Positions 35,287-44,822 of a stretch of DNA of 64,000 bases are shown piece after piece. Source of the DNA: Abiotrophia defectiva ATCC 49176 (GTDB lineage Bacteria; Bacillota; Bacilli; Lactobacillales; Aerococcaceae); contig NZ_KI535340.1 in assembly GCF_000160075.2 (NCBI RefSeq), positions 62,001 to 126,000 of the forward strand, written 5' to 3'. The notes under the pieces are model-generated. The model saw only the letters and a program-made list of their open reading frames with translations, had not been told where the DNA came from and did not search any database. Positions within the stretch are counted from its first letter, which is position 1; the number at the start of each line of letters is the position of its first letter. The position numbers and the translations under genes are program-made.

Positions 35287-37038
35287 ATGAATCATTCCGT
35301 ACTGCGTAAAGCAGCGATTTTAGGCTTGGCTGCCTTTACCTTGGCAGGGACCTTCAGCCCTGCAGTTAATGCACAAGTTTCGCTTGAAACAAGTGTCGAC
35401 AACGAAGGAACCCCTATTCAAGGTGGGACTTTGAAAATTGCGGCGGTAGCTGGCGAGCCATTTTCTGGTGCCTTCAGCTCTCTAGTGGCTGACCAATCGA
35501 CTGACTTAAGCGTCGTGGAAGGCTACATCAACACTGGGCTTTTCGAATATGACGAAAACCTTCAAATTAAGGATACTGGTTTAGCAAGTGCCAAACTAGA
35601 TCCTGAGAACAAGAAAGTTACCATCACCATTCGTAAAGACCAAAAATGGTCAGATGGTCAACCTCTTACTATCGATGACGTCATCGCGCCTTACTATATC
35701 ATCGCCAATAAGGACTACACAGGTATCCGCTATGGGGATGACTTCAAGAACGTTGTCGGGATCGAAGACTACCATGACGGCAAATCCGACACCATCTCAG
35801 GTCTCAAGAAGATTGACGATTACACGCTTGAAATTAGCTACAAGACCTTCTCTGCTTCTATGAAGCAAGTTGGGGGTGGGATCTCTCCATACGTAGAACC
35901 TAAACATATTTATGACAAAATTGCCATTAAGGATATTGCTGATAGCGACCAAGTACGTGTCAATCCAGTCGGCATGGGGCCATTCCGCGTTAAATCCATC
36001 ACGCCAGGTGAAGCCATTGTCTTAGAATCCAACGAATACTACTTCAAGGGCAAACCAAAAGTTGACGGTGCTGTCATTGAGGTGGTCAACCCATCTACTG
36101 CCGTTGCTGAAATGAAGGCTGGTAACTACGACTTAGCTGAATTACCAACTGATGCATACGATACCTTTAAAGATGCCTCCAACTTCAAGACCATTGGGAC
36201 AGTTGAAAACACCTATTCCTACATCGGCTTCAAGTTCGGTAGCTGGAACAAGGATAAGGAAGAAGTTGAGATGGACCCTAGCAAGGTCATCCAAAATAAG
36301 GCTTTACGTCAAGCCATGGCTTACGCCTTCGATGCAGACGCTGTCGGTCAACGCTTCTTCAGCGGCCTCCGCTTCCGTGCTAACACCTTGATTCCTTCCC
36401 TCTTCAAGAGCGTGCACGCTTCAGATCTTCCTGGCTTCACTTATGACCCAGAAAAATCTAAACAAATCTTAGCTGATGCGGGCTTTGTAGATAAAGATGG
36501 CGACGGCTTCATAGAAGATCCTAACGGTAAGCCATTCACCCTCAAATTCTTAGCTCGTAGTTCTAGCGATATTGCTGAACCACTCTGGTCCTACTTCGTT
36601 GACTCTTGGAAGCAAGTGGGGATTAATGTCGAATTGTTAGACGGTCGTCTCTATGACTTTAACTCCTATGCTGATATGCTCCGCAGCGATGATCAATCAT
36701 TTGATGTCTTTGAAGGGGCTTGGGGTACCGGTGGTGACCCAAATCCAACTGGTTTCTATAGTAAGAAAGCACCATTCAACTACGAACGTTGGGCTGATGA
36801 TAAGAACGAAGAATTGTTAGATGCCCTCTCTTCTGACAAGGCCTTCGATGAAGCCTACCGTAAGGAAGCCTTCCATGCATGGCAAGCTTACACCAACGAG
36901 GAGCTTCCTGCAATTCCTTACCTCTACCGTTACGGTATTCGTTCTGTCAACAACCGTGTTAAACACTATGATGTTGCGAACGGCTCAAGCTTCGGGATTG
37001 AACAGTTAGAATTAACTGCTGACGAACCAATTAAATAA
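35287..37038 (+). CDS. oppA: OppA-like oligopeptide-binding protein, copy 1, no lipobox cysteine
   Basis: 583 residues, SBP family 5 (extracellular). The signal peptide ends FSPAVNA|QV, a signal-peptidase I site. At 19-22 it reads LAGT, a lipobox with Thr in place of Cys. Binding-protein landmarks: DNEGTPIQGGTLK, VKSITPGEAIVLESNEYY, ALRQAMAYAFD and a calcium-type loop DKDGDGFIEDP. It is the only copy on the plus strand and points towards copy 2. No transporter genes are beside it, so it probably feeds the nearby OppDFBC. Confidence 0.9.
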   Translation: MNHSVLRKAAILGLAAFTLAGTFSPAVNAQVSLETSVDNEGTPIQGGTLKIAAVAGEPFSGAFSSLVADQSTDLSVVEGYINTGLFEYDENLQIKDTGLASAKLDPENKKVTITIRKDQKWSDGQPLTIDDVIAPYYIIANKDYTGIRYGDDFKNVVGIEDYHDGKSDTISGLKKIDDYTLEISYKTFSASMKQVGGGISPYVEPKHIYDKIAIKDIADSDQVRVNPVGMGPFRVKSITPGEAIVLESNEYYFKGKPKVDGAVIEVVNPSTAVAEMKAGNYDLAELPTDAYDTFKDASNFKTIGTVENTYSYIGFKFGSWNKDKEEVEMDPSKVIQNKALRQAMAYAFDADAVGQRFFSGLRFRANTLIPSLFKSVHASDLPGFTYDPEKSKQILADAGFVDKDGDGFIEDPNGKPFTLKFLARSSSDIAEPLWSYFVDSWKQVGINVELLDGRLYDFNSYADMLRSDDQSFDVFEGAWGTGGDPNPTGFYSKKAPFNYERWADDKNEELLDALSSDKAFDEAYRKEAFHAWQAYTNEELPAIPYLYRYGIRSVNNRVKHYDVANGSSFGIEQLELTADEPIK

Positions 37039-37052
37039 TTTGGCTACTGCCC

Positions 37053-37085
37053 TAGGCTAGGATTATCACTCATAATCCTAGCCTA
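37053..37085 (+). terminator. Terminator of OppA copy 1
   Basis: TAGGCTAGGATTAT, loop CACTC, ATAATCCTAGCCTA, then TTTTT: a perfect 14-base stem. Confidence 0.92.
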
Positions 37086-37098
37086 TTTTTAATCAAGC

Positions 37099-37136
37099 AA
37101 AAAAGATGCAAGACTGGAAAGTCATTGCATCTTTTT
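37099..37136. terminator. Terminator between OppA copies 1 and 2
   Basis: AAAAAGATGCAA / TTGCATCTTTTT with an inner GACT / AGTC pair. Serves mainly the minus-strand copy 2. Confidence 0.85.
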
Positions 37137-37141
37137 GTGTT

Positions 37142-38893
37142 TTATTCTTTGACAGGTTGATCAGCAGTCAATTCAACATCTTGCCATTCAGTGCCAGAAC
37201 CCAGGGTAATATCAAAGTTCTTAACCCGGTTGTTGATTGACACGAGTGAGTGACGGTAGAGAGTTGGAATAACCGGTGCTTCATCGATGACGTATTTTTG
37301 CCAATCATCATAGGCTTTCTTACGGGCTGAATCTTCGAAGGCAGCGTCAGAGTTAATTGCTGCTAAGAGCTTATCATTCTCTTCAGTTGCCCAACGCATC
37401 ATGTTGAACTGGTTGTCACGACCAAATTGGCTAGATGGGTTAGGGTCGCCCCCTACCCCCATGGCAGCTTGGAAGACATCAATATCAGCATCGCTATCTA
37501 AGAGATCGTAGAAGGCGTTAAACTCAAGCAAACGACCTTCATAGAGTTCAATATTAACCCCGATTTGCTTCCAGGCATCAAGATAGTATTGAGTGATAGG
37601 CTCGGCCACATCAGAACCTGACATGGCAGCGAAGGTCAGCTTGAAGCTCTTGCCATTAGGATCTTCTACAAAACCATCGCCATCCTTATCGACGAAACCG
37701 GCATCAGCCAAGATTTGTTTGGCCTTCTCTGGTTGGTAGGTGTAACCTTCGATACTACCATCATTGTAGCTTGCAAACATGGATGGAATTGGAGAGTTAG
37801 CTCGTACCCGTAAGCCTTCGTAGAAACGTTTGCCAATGGCATCATTGTCAATCGCATAAGCCATGGCTTGACGGAGCGCTTTATTGGACACTGGCTTGCT
37901 GTCATCTGGTTGGACTTGTTCTTTTTCCTTATTCCAAGTCCCAACGTGGAAGCCAATGTAGCTGTAGACGTTGGTCAATCGACCTAAGGTCTTGAAGTTG
38001 CTTGCATCTTTATAAGTGCTGTAAGTCTCTTCAGGCAAGGCCGCGTAGTCATAGTTACCAGCCTTCATTTCTGACACAGCCGTTGAAGCGTTGACCACAT
38101 CGACTTGTAGGCCTGCTACTTTTGGCTTACCTTTGTAGTAGTTGTCATTACGTTCGAAGACAACGGACTCACCTGGGGTGATGGATTTAACTTTGAAAGG
38201 ACCAAAGCCGATTGGATTAGTCCGAACTTGTTCGCTATCTTCAAGATCCTTGATTGGGGTCTTCTCTAAGATATGTTTAGGTTCTACGTAGGAGGATACC
38301 CCACCACCCGCCTGAAGCATGGAAGCTGAGAATTCCTTGTAGCTAATCTCTAAGGTGTAATCATCTACCTTCTTAAGACCAGAGATGGTGTCAGACTTAC
38401 CTTCATGGTAGTCTTCCATACCAACCACATTCTTGAAGTCAGAACCATAACGGATACCGGTATAGTCCTTGTGCCCTACCACGTAGTAAGGGTAGATGAC
38501 GTCTTCAATGGTAAGGGGCTGGCCATCAGTCCAGGTCACACCTTCCGGGATCTTGATGGTGACTTTCTTGTTAGCTTGATCGAAGGTCAGTTTAGCCAAA
38601 CCAGAATCGTCAATCTTATAGTCACCATCAGAACCGTAGAGGCCTGGGTTGATAAAACCAGTAATGGTCATGTCATTAGATTTCTCAGCATAGAGGCTGC
38701 TGAGTGCACCAGAGAAGGGATCCCCAACTAAGGCATATTTGAATACTCCACCATCAATCGCAGTTCCTTCGTTAGTCACTGATAATGGTAGATTGGCGCC
38801 TTCAGCCACGGCAATAGCTGAAGGCCACATAATGGCGCTGACTGATAAGGCCGTGGCCATGAGGGCAAGATTTTTTCTAAAGGTTTTGTTCAT
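37142..38893 (-). CDS. oppA: OppA-like oligopeptide-binding protein, copy 2, no lipobox cysteine
   Basis: 583 residues from ATG 38893 (MNKTFRKN), with GGAGGAG just upstream. The signal peptide ends AIAVA|EG. At the lipobox position it reads VSAI. Same SBP family-5 architecture as copies 1, 3 and 4, including VKSITPGESVVFERNDNYY and DKDGDGFVEDP. Differences between copies are spread over the whole chain rather than confined to one region, suggesting old duplications with different peptide preferences. Confidence 0.9.
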   Translation of the reverse strand: MNKTFRKNLALMATALSVSAIMWPSAIAVAEGANLPLSVTNEGTAIDGGVFKYALVGDPFSGALSSLYAEKSNDMTITGFINPGLYGSDGDYKIDDSGLAKLTFDQANKKVTIKIPEGVTWTDGQPLTIEDVIYPYYVVGHKDYTGIRYGSDFKNVVGMEDYHEGKSDTISGLKKVDDYTLEISYKEFSASMLQAGGGVSSYVEPKHILEKTPIKDLEDSEQVRTNPIGFGPFKVKSITPGESVVFERNDNYYKGKPKVAGLQVDVVNASTAVSEMKAGNYDYAALPEETYSTYKDASNFKTLGRLTNVYSYIGFHVGTWNKEKEQVQPDDSKPVSNKALRQAMAYAIDNDAIGKRFYEGLRVRANSPIPSMFASYNDGSIEGYTYQPEKAKQILADAGFVDKDGDGFVEDPNGKSFKLTFAAMSGSDVAEPITQYYLDAWKQIGVNIELYEGRLLEFNAFYDLLDSDADIDVFQAAMGVGGDPNPSSQFGRDNQFNMMRWATEENDKLLAAINSDAAFEDSARKKAYDDWQKYVIDEAPVIPTLYRHSLVSINNRVKNFDITLGSGTEWQDVELTADQPVKE

Positions 38894-38936
38894 GTTTTTC
38901 TCCTCCAAACATAGGTATCATTTTATGATTGAGTTT

Positions 38937-38965
38937 ACTATACTCCTATTCCTATGAAAAAGCAA
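38937..38965 (-). promoter_or_regulatory. Promoter of OppA copy 2
   Basis: Minus-strand TTGCTT, 17-base spacer, TATAGT. Shares the TTGCT -35 with copies 3 and 4. Confidence 0.6.
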
Positions 38966-39062
38966 TAGTTTTTTCACCGTTTTTTAATTTACGTATCATC
39001 TTTTTCTTTTGAAAGCCATCAAATGGCCATTTTCACTACTGTTTTTACCCTGTCAAAAGAAG

Positions 39063-39087
39063 AAAGGCTGGGATATTCCCAGCCTTT
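39063..39087 (-). terminator. Terminator of OppA copy 3
   Basis: AAAGGCTGGGA, loop TAT, TCCCAGCCTTT: perfect 11-base stem, then a pyrimidine-rich tract on the minus strand. Confidence 0.85.
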
Positions 39088-39095
39088 TCGTTTAC

Positions 39096-40847
39096 TTATT
39101 CTTTTATTGGTGAATCTGCTGTTAACTCTACTTGGTTCCAGTCGAAGTCAACCCCTGGAGTTGCATCATAGTGCTTAATCCGGTTGTTAAAGGATGTTAA
39201 CTGGTAACGATAGAGGGTTGGCACCATTGGGACTTCATCCATAATGAAGTCTTGCCATTTCTTGAAGGCTTCCTTACGGTAATCCGCGTCAAAGGAAGCA
39301 TCAGAGCGGATGTCTTTGAGTAAGCTATCATTTTGATCACTAGCATAACGCATATAGTTGAATTGGGCGTTGCGACCAAACATAAAGGCTGGGTTTGGAT
39401 CCCCACCGAAGCCCATAGCTGCTGAGAAGACATCAATGTCTGCATCTGTCCCTAAGAGATCGTAGAAGGAGTTAAACTCATGCAAACGACCTTCATAGAG
39501 TTCGACGTTAATGCCGACTTGCTTCCAAGCATCTACATAATATTGGGCAATTGGCTCAGCCACATCAGTCCCTGACATAGCCAAGTACTTGAGGCTAAAT
39601 TGATTACCCTTAGGATCTTCTACGAAACCATCGCCATCCTTGTCCACAAAACCTGCATCAGCCAAGATTTGTTTAGCTTTTTCTGGTTGGTAGGTATAGC
39701 CTTCACGACTGCTGTCCGCAATATCCTTGAAGGTTGGTGGAATTGGTGAGTTAGCTTGCCAACGTAACCCTTCATAGAAACGCTGACCGATAGCGCCATT
39801 GTCCACAGCATAGCCCATGGCTTGACGAAGGCTCTTATTATTAATAACCTTGCTTTCATCCACTTCAACTTCTTGCTTATCAGCATTCCATTTACCTAAG
39901 TGGAAACCCAGGTATTGGACCGTATTCTCTACTTGGCCAATAGTCTTGAAGTTCGTGGCATCCTTATAGGTGCTGTAGGCATCCGCAGGGAGACTAGCAA
40001 TATCATAGTTACCGGCTTTCATCTCAGAGACAGCGGTTGATGAGTTGACCACATCCATTTGTACTGTGTCAATCTTAGGTTTACCCTTGTAGTAGTATTC
40101 ATTTGCTTCTAAAATAACGGATTCGCCAGGCGTAATGGACTTAACTTTGAAAGGCCCAAAACCAACTGGTTTCTTACGCACCACATCACTGTCCACTTGA
40201 TCCTTGATTGGGATATTTTCAAATGCATGTTTAGGCACGATGTAGTTACTTACCCCGCCCCAAGCTTGTAGCATGGAGTTAGAGAATTCTTTATAGGTGA
40301 CTTCTAAGGTATAGTCGTCCACCTTCTTCAAACCAGAGATGGTATCAGTGGTACCTGCGTGATACTCTTCCATCCCTACGACATTTTGGAAGTCAGAACC
40401 GTAACGGACACCGGTATAGTCCTTATGACCAATGACATAGTAAGGATAAATGACATCCTCAATGGTTACTGGCTCGCCATCATCCCATTTGGTTCCTTGC
40501 GGAATGGTGATGGTTACCTTCTTGTTATCTTTGTCGAACTTAATTTTACCAAAGCCAGAGTCGTCTAACTTATAGTTGGCGTCGTTCCCAAACAAGTTAG
40601 GTGAGAACATGCCTACGATGTCGCTGTCCTTGCTGTTGCTGGTATAGAGTGGTGATAAGACACCTGAGAATGGATCCCCAACCATGGCATACTTGAGGGT
40701 CCCACCTGAGATTGGCGTCCCTTCATTATCGATTACTGTAGATAAATTAGCATCTTGGGCCTGAGCACTAGCCCAAGGGGCCAACACGCCAACTACAGAC
40801 AATCCCGCTACCAATGCAGTCAAGGACTTGCTAATACGACTTTTCAT
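39096..40847 (-). CDS. oppA: OppA-like oligopeptide-binding protein, copy 3, no lipobox cysteine
   Basis: 583 residues starting MKSRISKSLTALV after GAAGGAGG. The signal peptide ends APWASA|QA; the lipobox position reads VVGV. Carries DNEGTPISGGTLKYAMVGDPFSG, VKSITPGESVILEANEYY and DKDGDGFVEDP. Very like copies 2 and 4. Monocistronic: own promoter and own terminator. Confidence 0.9.
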   Translation of the reverse strand: MKSRISKSLTALVAGLSVVGVLAPWASAQAQDANLSTVIDNEGTPISGGTLKYAMVGDPFSGVLSPLYTSNSKDSDIVGMFSPNLFGNDANYKLDDSGFGKIKFDKDNKKVTITIPQGTKWDDGEPVTIEDVIYPYYVIGHKDYTGVRYGSDFQNVVGMEEYHAGTTDTISGLKKVDDYTLEVTYKEFSNSMLQAWGGVSNYIVPKHAFENIPIKDQVDSDVVRKKPVGFGPFKVKSITPGESVILEANEYYYKGKPKIDTVQMDVVNSSTAVSEMKAGNYDIASLPADAYSTYKDATNFKTIGQVENTVQYLGFHLGKWNADKQEVEVDESKVINNKSLRQAMGYAVDNGAIGQRFYEGLRWQANSPIPPTFKDIADSSREGYTYQPEKAKQILADAGFVDKDGDGFVEDPKGNQFSLKYLAMSGTDVAEPIAQYYVDAWKQVGINVELYEGRLHEFNSFYDLLGTDADIDVFSAAMGFGGDPNPAFMFGRNAQFNYMRYASDQNDSLLKDIRSDASFDADYRKEAFKKWQDFIMDEVPMVPTLYRYQLTSFNNRIKHYDATPGVDFDWNQVELTADSPIKE

Positions 40848-40891
40848 AAGATTTCCTCCTTCATATTGGCTTAGTCATTACGATTAAGGAT

Positions 40892-40920
40892 ACTATAACT
40901 GATAACTGAGAAAATAGCAA
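40892..40920 (-). promoter_or_regulatory. Promoter of OppA copy 3
   Basis: Minus-strand TTGCTA, 17-base spacer, TATAGT. Confidence 0.6.
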
Positions 40921-41080
40921 GAGATTTCTTCATTGTTTTCTCATCTTCGGCTTATCATATACTCATATTAAACCTTTGATGAATCCCTTCATAAAAGATA
41001 TGGTAACGATTTCCAAAAGAGACTTAATGCTCTTCTATTTTTTTGTGGCGAGAAGTCGTCTCTCACTTAGCTAGACATAA

Positions 41081-41110
41081 AAAAGACTAGGACAAATGTC
41101 CTAGTCTTTT
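41081..41110 (-). terminator. Terminator of OppA copy 4
   Basis: AAAAGACTAGGACA, loop AA, TGTCCTAGTCTTTT: perfect 14-base stem. Confidence 0.9.
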
Positions 41111-41124
41111 ATCTTCCATCGGAA

Positions 41125-42870
41125 TTATTTAGCTGGTTGATCAGCAGTTAATTCAATTTCAGAGAGGTCAAATGTTGAACCCACTTTGAAGTCAAAATGC
41201 TTCACACGGTTGTTAACAGACACTAACTCTTGACGGAAGAGGGTTGGGATAACTGGTGCTTCTTCAGTGAAGTATGTTTGCCAGTCAGTGAAGGCTTTCT
41301 TACGGAAGGCTTCGTCAAAGGATTCAGTAGAACCTAACGCATCCAAGAGCTTGTCATTCTCTTCAGTTGCCCAACGAGTATAGTTGAAGGCTGCCTTACG
41401 ACCAAACAAGTTAATTGGGTTTGGATCCCCACCTACACCGAAGGCTGCTTGATAAACATCAACGTCACCATCAGTCTTGAGTAAGTCATAGAAGGCGTTG
41501 AATTCCATGAGACGACCGTCTACTAATTCTACGTTAATCCCTACTTGTTTCCAAGAATCGATGTAGTATTGAGCGATTGGTTCAGCAGTTGCGCCCCCTT
41601 GCATAGAAGCAAACTTAAGGGTAAAGCTCTTACCGTTTGGATCTTCTACGAAGCCGTCACCGTCTTTGTCGACGAAACCAGCATCGGCAAGGATTTGCTT
41701 AGATTTTTCTGGTTGGTAGGTGTAACCTTCGATAGAACCATCGTTGTAGCCCTTAAAGACAGGTGGAATAGTGGTGTTGGCACGTGTACGCAAACCGTTG
41801 TAGAACTTCTTGCCAATTGCGTCGTTATCAACGGCATAACCCATAGCTTGACGGAGAGCTTTATTAGAGACAACGCGACTTGGGTCGTACTCAACTTCCT
41901 TCTTATCAGCGTTCCATTTACCCATCTTGAAACCGATGTAGCTCATAGCGTTTTGCCAGTGACCTAAGGTCTTGAAGTTAGTTGCATCTGCGTAGGTTGG
42001 GTATTCGTCTGAAGTCAACTTAGCAATGTCGTAGTTACCCGCCTTCATTTCAGAAACAGCAGTTGAAGGGTTGACTACATCTAATTGCATGCCGTCAACT
42101 TTTGGCTTACCTTTGTAGTAGTATTCGTTGGCCTCGAAAGTAACAGATTCCCCTGGTGTAACCGATTTAACACGGAAAGGACCGTTCCCTACTGGGTTCT
42201 TACGAACTGCATCTGAATCTTCTTGTTCAGCAACTGGAATTTTCTCAAGAACATGCTTTGGTGCGATATATTGAGAAACACCGCCCCCTGCTTGTAACAT
42301 ACCAGCTGGGAATTCCTTGTAGGATACTTCTAAGGTCCAGTCATCAACACGCTTAAGACCCGAGATTTCTTCAGCTTTACCTTCATGGTATTCTGCCATC
42401 CCTACAACGTTCTCAAAGTCATCGCCATAACGAATCCCTGTGTAGTCCTTGTGCCCTACTACATAGTAAGGGTAAATTACGTCATCGATAGTCAATGGTT
42501 CACCATCATCCCACTTAGTATTTTCAGGGATTTTGATGGTTACTTTTTTGTTGTCCTTATCAAAGGTCAGCTTTGCAAAACCATCATTAGTGATGACAAA
42601 GTTCTCATCATAACTGTATAAACCAGTTGTAAAGTTATCAACGACATCTCCATCTGGACCAGTTGAATAATAGAGTTGGCTTAAGACACCCGCAAATGGG
42701 TCCCCTACTAAGGCAACTTTCAAAGTTCCACCCGAAATTGGTGTGCCTTCGTTATCTACCACTTCTGGTAAATTAACACCTTCAGCGTGAGCTAAGGTTG
42801 GCGCAAAAGCACCAGCTACAGTAAAAGCAGCAGCTACTAAAGCTAAGCTCTTCTTCATAGACTTCTTCAT
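41125..42870 (-). CDS. oppA: OppA-like oligopeptide-binding protein, copy 4, no lipobox cysteine
   Basis: 581 residues from ATG 42870 (MKKSMKKSLAL), preceded by TTGGGGGT; a longer frame from 42936 would include the promoter. The signal peptide ends PTLAHA|EG and the lipobox position reads VAGA (18-21). Contains DNEGTPISGGTLKVALVGDPFAG, VKSVTPGESVTFEANEYY and DKDGDGFVEDP. Of the related four it lies nearest to OppDFBC. Confidence 0.9.
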   Translation of the reverse strand: MKKSMKKSLALVAAAFTVAGAFAPTLAHAEGVNLPEVVDNEGTPISGGTLKVALVGDPFAGVLSQLYYSTGPDGDVVDNFTTGLYSYDENFVITNDGFAKLTFDKDNKKVTIKIPENTKWDDGEPLTIDDVIYPYYVVGHKDYTGIRYGDDFENVVGMAEYHEGKAEEISGLKRVDDWTLEVSYKEFPAGMLQAGGGVSQYIAPKHVLEKIPVAEQEDSDAVRKNPVGNGPFRVKSVTPGESVTFEANEYYYKGKPKVDGMQLDVVNPSTAVSEMKAGNYDIAKLTSDEYPTYADATNFKTLGHWQNAMSYIGFKMGKWNADKKEVEYDPSRVVSNKALRQAMGYAVDNDAIGKKFYNGLRTRANTTIPPVFKGYNDGSIEGYTYQPEKSKQILADAGFVDKDGDGFVEDPNGKSFTLKFASMQGGATAEPIAQYYIDSWKQVGINVELVDGRLMEFNAFYDLLKTDGDVDVYQAAFGVGGDPNPINLFGRKAAFNYTRWATEENDKLLDALGSTESFDEAFRKKAFTDWQTYFTEEAPVIPTLFRQELVSVNNRVKHFDFKVGSTFDLSEIELTADQPAK

Positions 42871-42907
42871 ATTGTACCCCCAATGGATAATATTTTTATA
42901 TGCCCTT

Positions 42908-42936
42908 ATTCTACCCTTTTTTATGGGCAATAGCAA
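42908..42936 (-). promoter_or_regulatory. Promoter of OppA copy 4
   Basis: Minus-strand TTGCTA, 17-base spacer, TAGAAT. Confidence 0.6.
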
Positions 42937-43085
42937 GCGTTTTATTATAAATTTCTCACTTTATATTCATGTTTTTGTAGGGAAAAATTTATTTAGGTCA
43001 AATCTGACTATATTTGGCCTGAGAAAGTGGATTTTGGTAGACAAATCATCCTTAAATACATGCAAGGCTCTTAGTCTTCTTGTCC

Positions 43086-44732
43086 CTACTCATCAATATA
43101 AACTGGACGTAAGTTATTGGAGCGGCCAAACGGCAATACTTCAAATTGCTTAACCTTTGGCTTGAGTAAGTAGGCTGCACTGGCTTGATAGATAGGGGCG
43201 ACCACGCCATCTTCTTTAACTAAGATTTTCTCTGCCTCAATTAAGGTCTCGCGACGCTTAGCAGGATCTTTAGCATAGTCATTGCGTGCTAATTCGACTA
43301 ATTTATCAAATTCAGGATTAGCATATTTGGCGAAGTTAGTCCCGCCACCTGTCTTGTACTGTTCAATAAAGTTAACCGCATCCTGATATTCAGGCGTCCA
43401 AGTCCCATAGAAAATATCGTAGTCTAGCTTGCGTTGAATTTCTAGACGGTTCTTAAGTGGCACCGAAAGGACGCTTAACTTGAGACCTGGTAAATTTTTC
43501 TCCAGCTCTTCCTTGAGGAATTCAGCTGTTCGTTTGGAGAGGCCTACATCTGACGTTAAGAGTTGTAACTCAATGGTCTCTTGGCCTAGTTCTTCCTTAG
43601 CCTTAGCCCAATCAGCTTGTGCTGCTTGGACATCGTAGGTCAACATGGGTCCAGCCTGCTCTTGGTAATCTTCACCAGCCTCATTGACGTCGAAGGCTTT
43701 AGGCACTAAGTTGTTGAGCGGCTGAGAACCATCCTGAATAACGGAATCAGCGTAAACTTGCTTATCAAATGCCTGGGCAATAGCCCGACGGAGAGCTGCA
43801 TTGCCTGTTGTTGGACGAGTCGTGTTGAAACTCAGATAACCGATTGTCGCTTTGGGAATACTGTGGAAGTCTGGCGCACCTGAGTATTCTTGGACAAATT
43901 GGTCGGACAAGGTTGTGAAGTCCAACTGATTACTATCAAATAAATCTGCCCCAGTCGAATTCTCCTTAATGACTTGTTGGTGCACCTGAGTCAGATAAAC
44001 ATGACTGGCATCCCAGTATTGAGGATTCTTAACTAAGTCCCACTCGAGGTTGGTCCCATTCCATCCTTGAATCGTGAAGGGCCCATTAGTCACCACATTA
44101 TCTGCTGTGGTCCCATAACTATCCCCTTTTTCTTGGAAGAAGGTTTTATTAATCGGCATGTAACGCGAACCAGTTAGAATCTTAGCCAAAGCCGGCACTG
44201 GGTATTCCAAGGTTAGTTCCAGAGTTTTGTCATCAATAGCCTTGACCCCTAATTCTTCGACAGGCTTGTCACCATTGCGGATAGCCGCCCCATTCTTAAG
44301 AATTTCAATCGAAGTCACGCTCGTACCAGCTTGACGATCCGCTAGACGGCGGAAGGCCAACTCAAAGTCTTGTGCCTTGACTGGATCACCATTGGACCAA
44401 TAAATGTCATCGCGTAGAGTGAAGGTGTGGGTTAAGCCATCCTCACTGACCTTAACGGAAGCTGCCTGCCCCAGTTCCACTTCTTGCGCATTCTTAATTC
44501 GATAGAGACCTTCAAAAACTTGCCCAATGACATCCATGCTGGCGATATCTGAATAGAGGCCTGAATCCAAGGTGGCCAACTCAGACGGAGCAGGAATACT
44601 TAGTTTCTGTTCAATGGCAGGATTAAGGCTTACTTCTTGCGCTGATATAGTGGCCTGCTGAGCTGTAAGGAGCGTGCTAGTCGTGAGTCCTAGCGCGAGT
44701 AAGGAACGAAAAATAGTCTTGATTCTAGTCAT
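43086..44732 (-). CDS. oppA: OppA/DppE-type peptide-binding protein, distant fifth copy
   Basis: 548 residues of SBP family 5, closer to classical OppA than the other four: LSIPAPSELATLDSGLYSDI, VFEGLYRI, FTLRDDIYWSNGDPVKAQDF and ALRRAIAQAFDKQVYAD. The calcium-type loop of the other copies is absent. The signal peptide ends ATISA|QE and has no cysteine. It lies directly downstream of oppC but behind a terminator, with its own promoter and two palindromes upstream, so it can be regulated apart from the permease. Confidence 0.92.
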   Translation of the reverse strand: MTRIKTIFRSLLALGLTTSTLLTAQQATISAQEVSLNPAIEQKLSIPAPSELATLDSGLYSDIASMDVIGQVFEGLYRIKNAQEVELGQAASVKVSEDGLTHTFTLRDDIYWSNGDPVKAQDFELAFRRLADRQAGTSVTSIEILKNGAAIRNGDKPVEELGVKAIDDKTLELTLEYPVPALAKILTGSRYMPINKTFFQEKGDSYGTTADNVVTNGPFTIQGWNGTNLEWDLVKNPQYWDASHVYLTQVHQQVIKENSTGADLFDSNQLDFTTLSDQFVQEYSGAPDFHSIPKATIGYLSFNTTRPTTGNAALRRAIAQAFDKQVYADSVIQDGSQPLNNLVPKAFDVNEAGEDYQEQAGPMLTYDVQAAQADWAKAKEELGQETIELQLLTSDVGLSKRTAEFLKEELEKNLPGLKLSVLSVPLKNRLEIQRKLDYDIFYGTWTPEYQDAVNFIEQYKTGGGTNFAKYANPEFDKLVELARNDYAKDPAKRRETLIEAEKILVKEDGVVAPIYQASAAYLLKPKVKQFEVLPFGRSNNLRPVYIDE

Positions 44733-44771
44733 AAGTCAACCTCCTTAGGGCTAAAAGATATGTTAGGGACT

Positions 44772-44800
44772 AGTTTAAGACTTTTATTAGTGATAGTCAA
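44772..44800 (-). promoter_or_regulatory. Promoter of the fifth OppA
   Basis: Minus-strand TTGACT, 17-base spacer, TAAACT, about 40 bases upstream of the start codon. Confidence 0.6.
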
Positions 44801-44822
44801 AGATACTTTTACTATAAGCTAC

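Noticed and set aside
35287-42870. EF-hand-like DKDGDGF loops in the four OppA copies as a novel calcium feature
   Set aside because: Similar loops are common in family-5 peptide-binding proteins, so this is expected.
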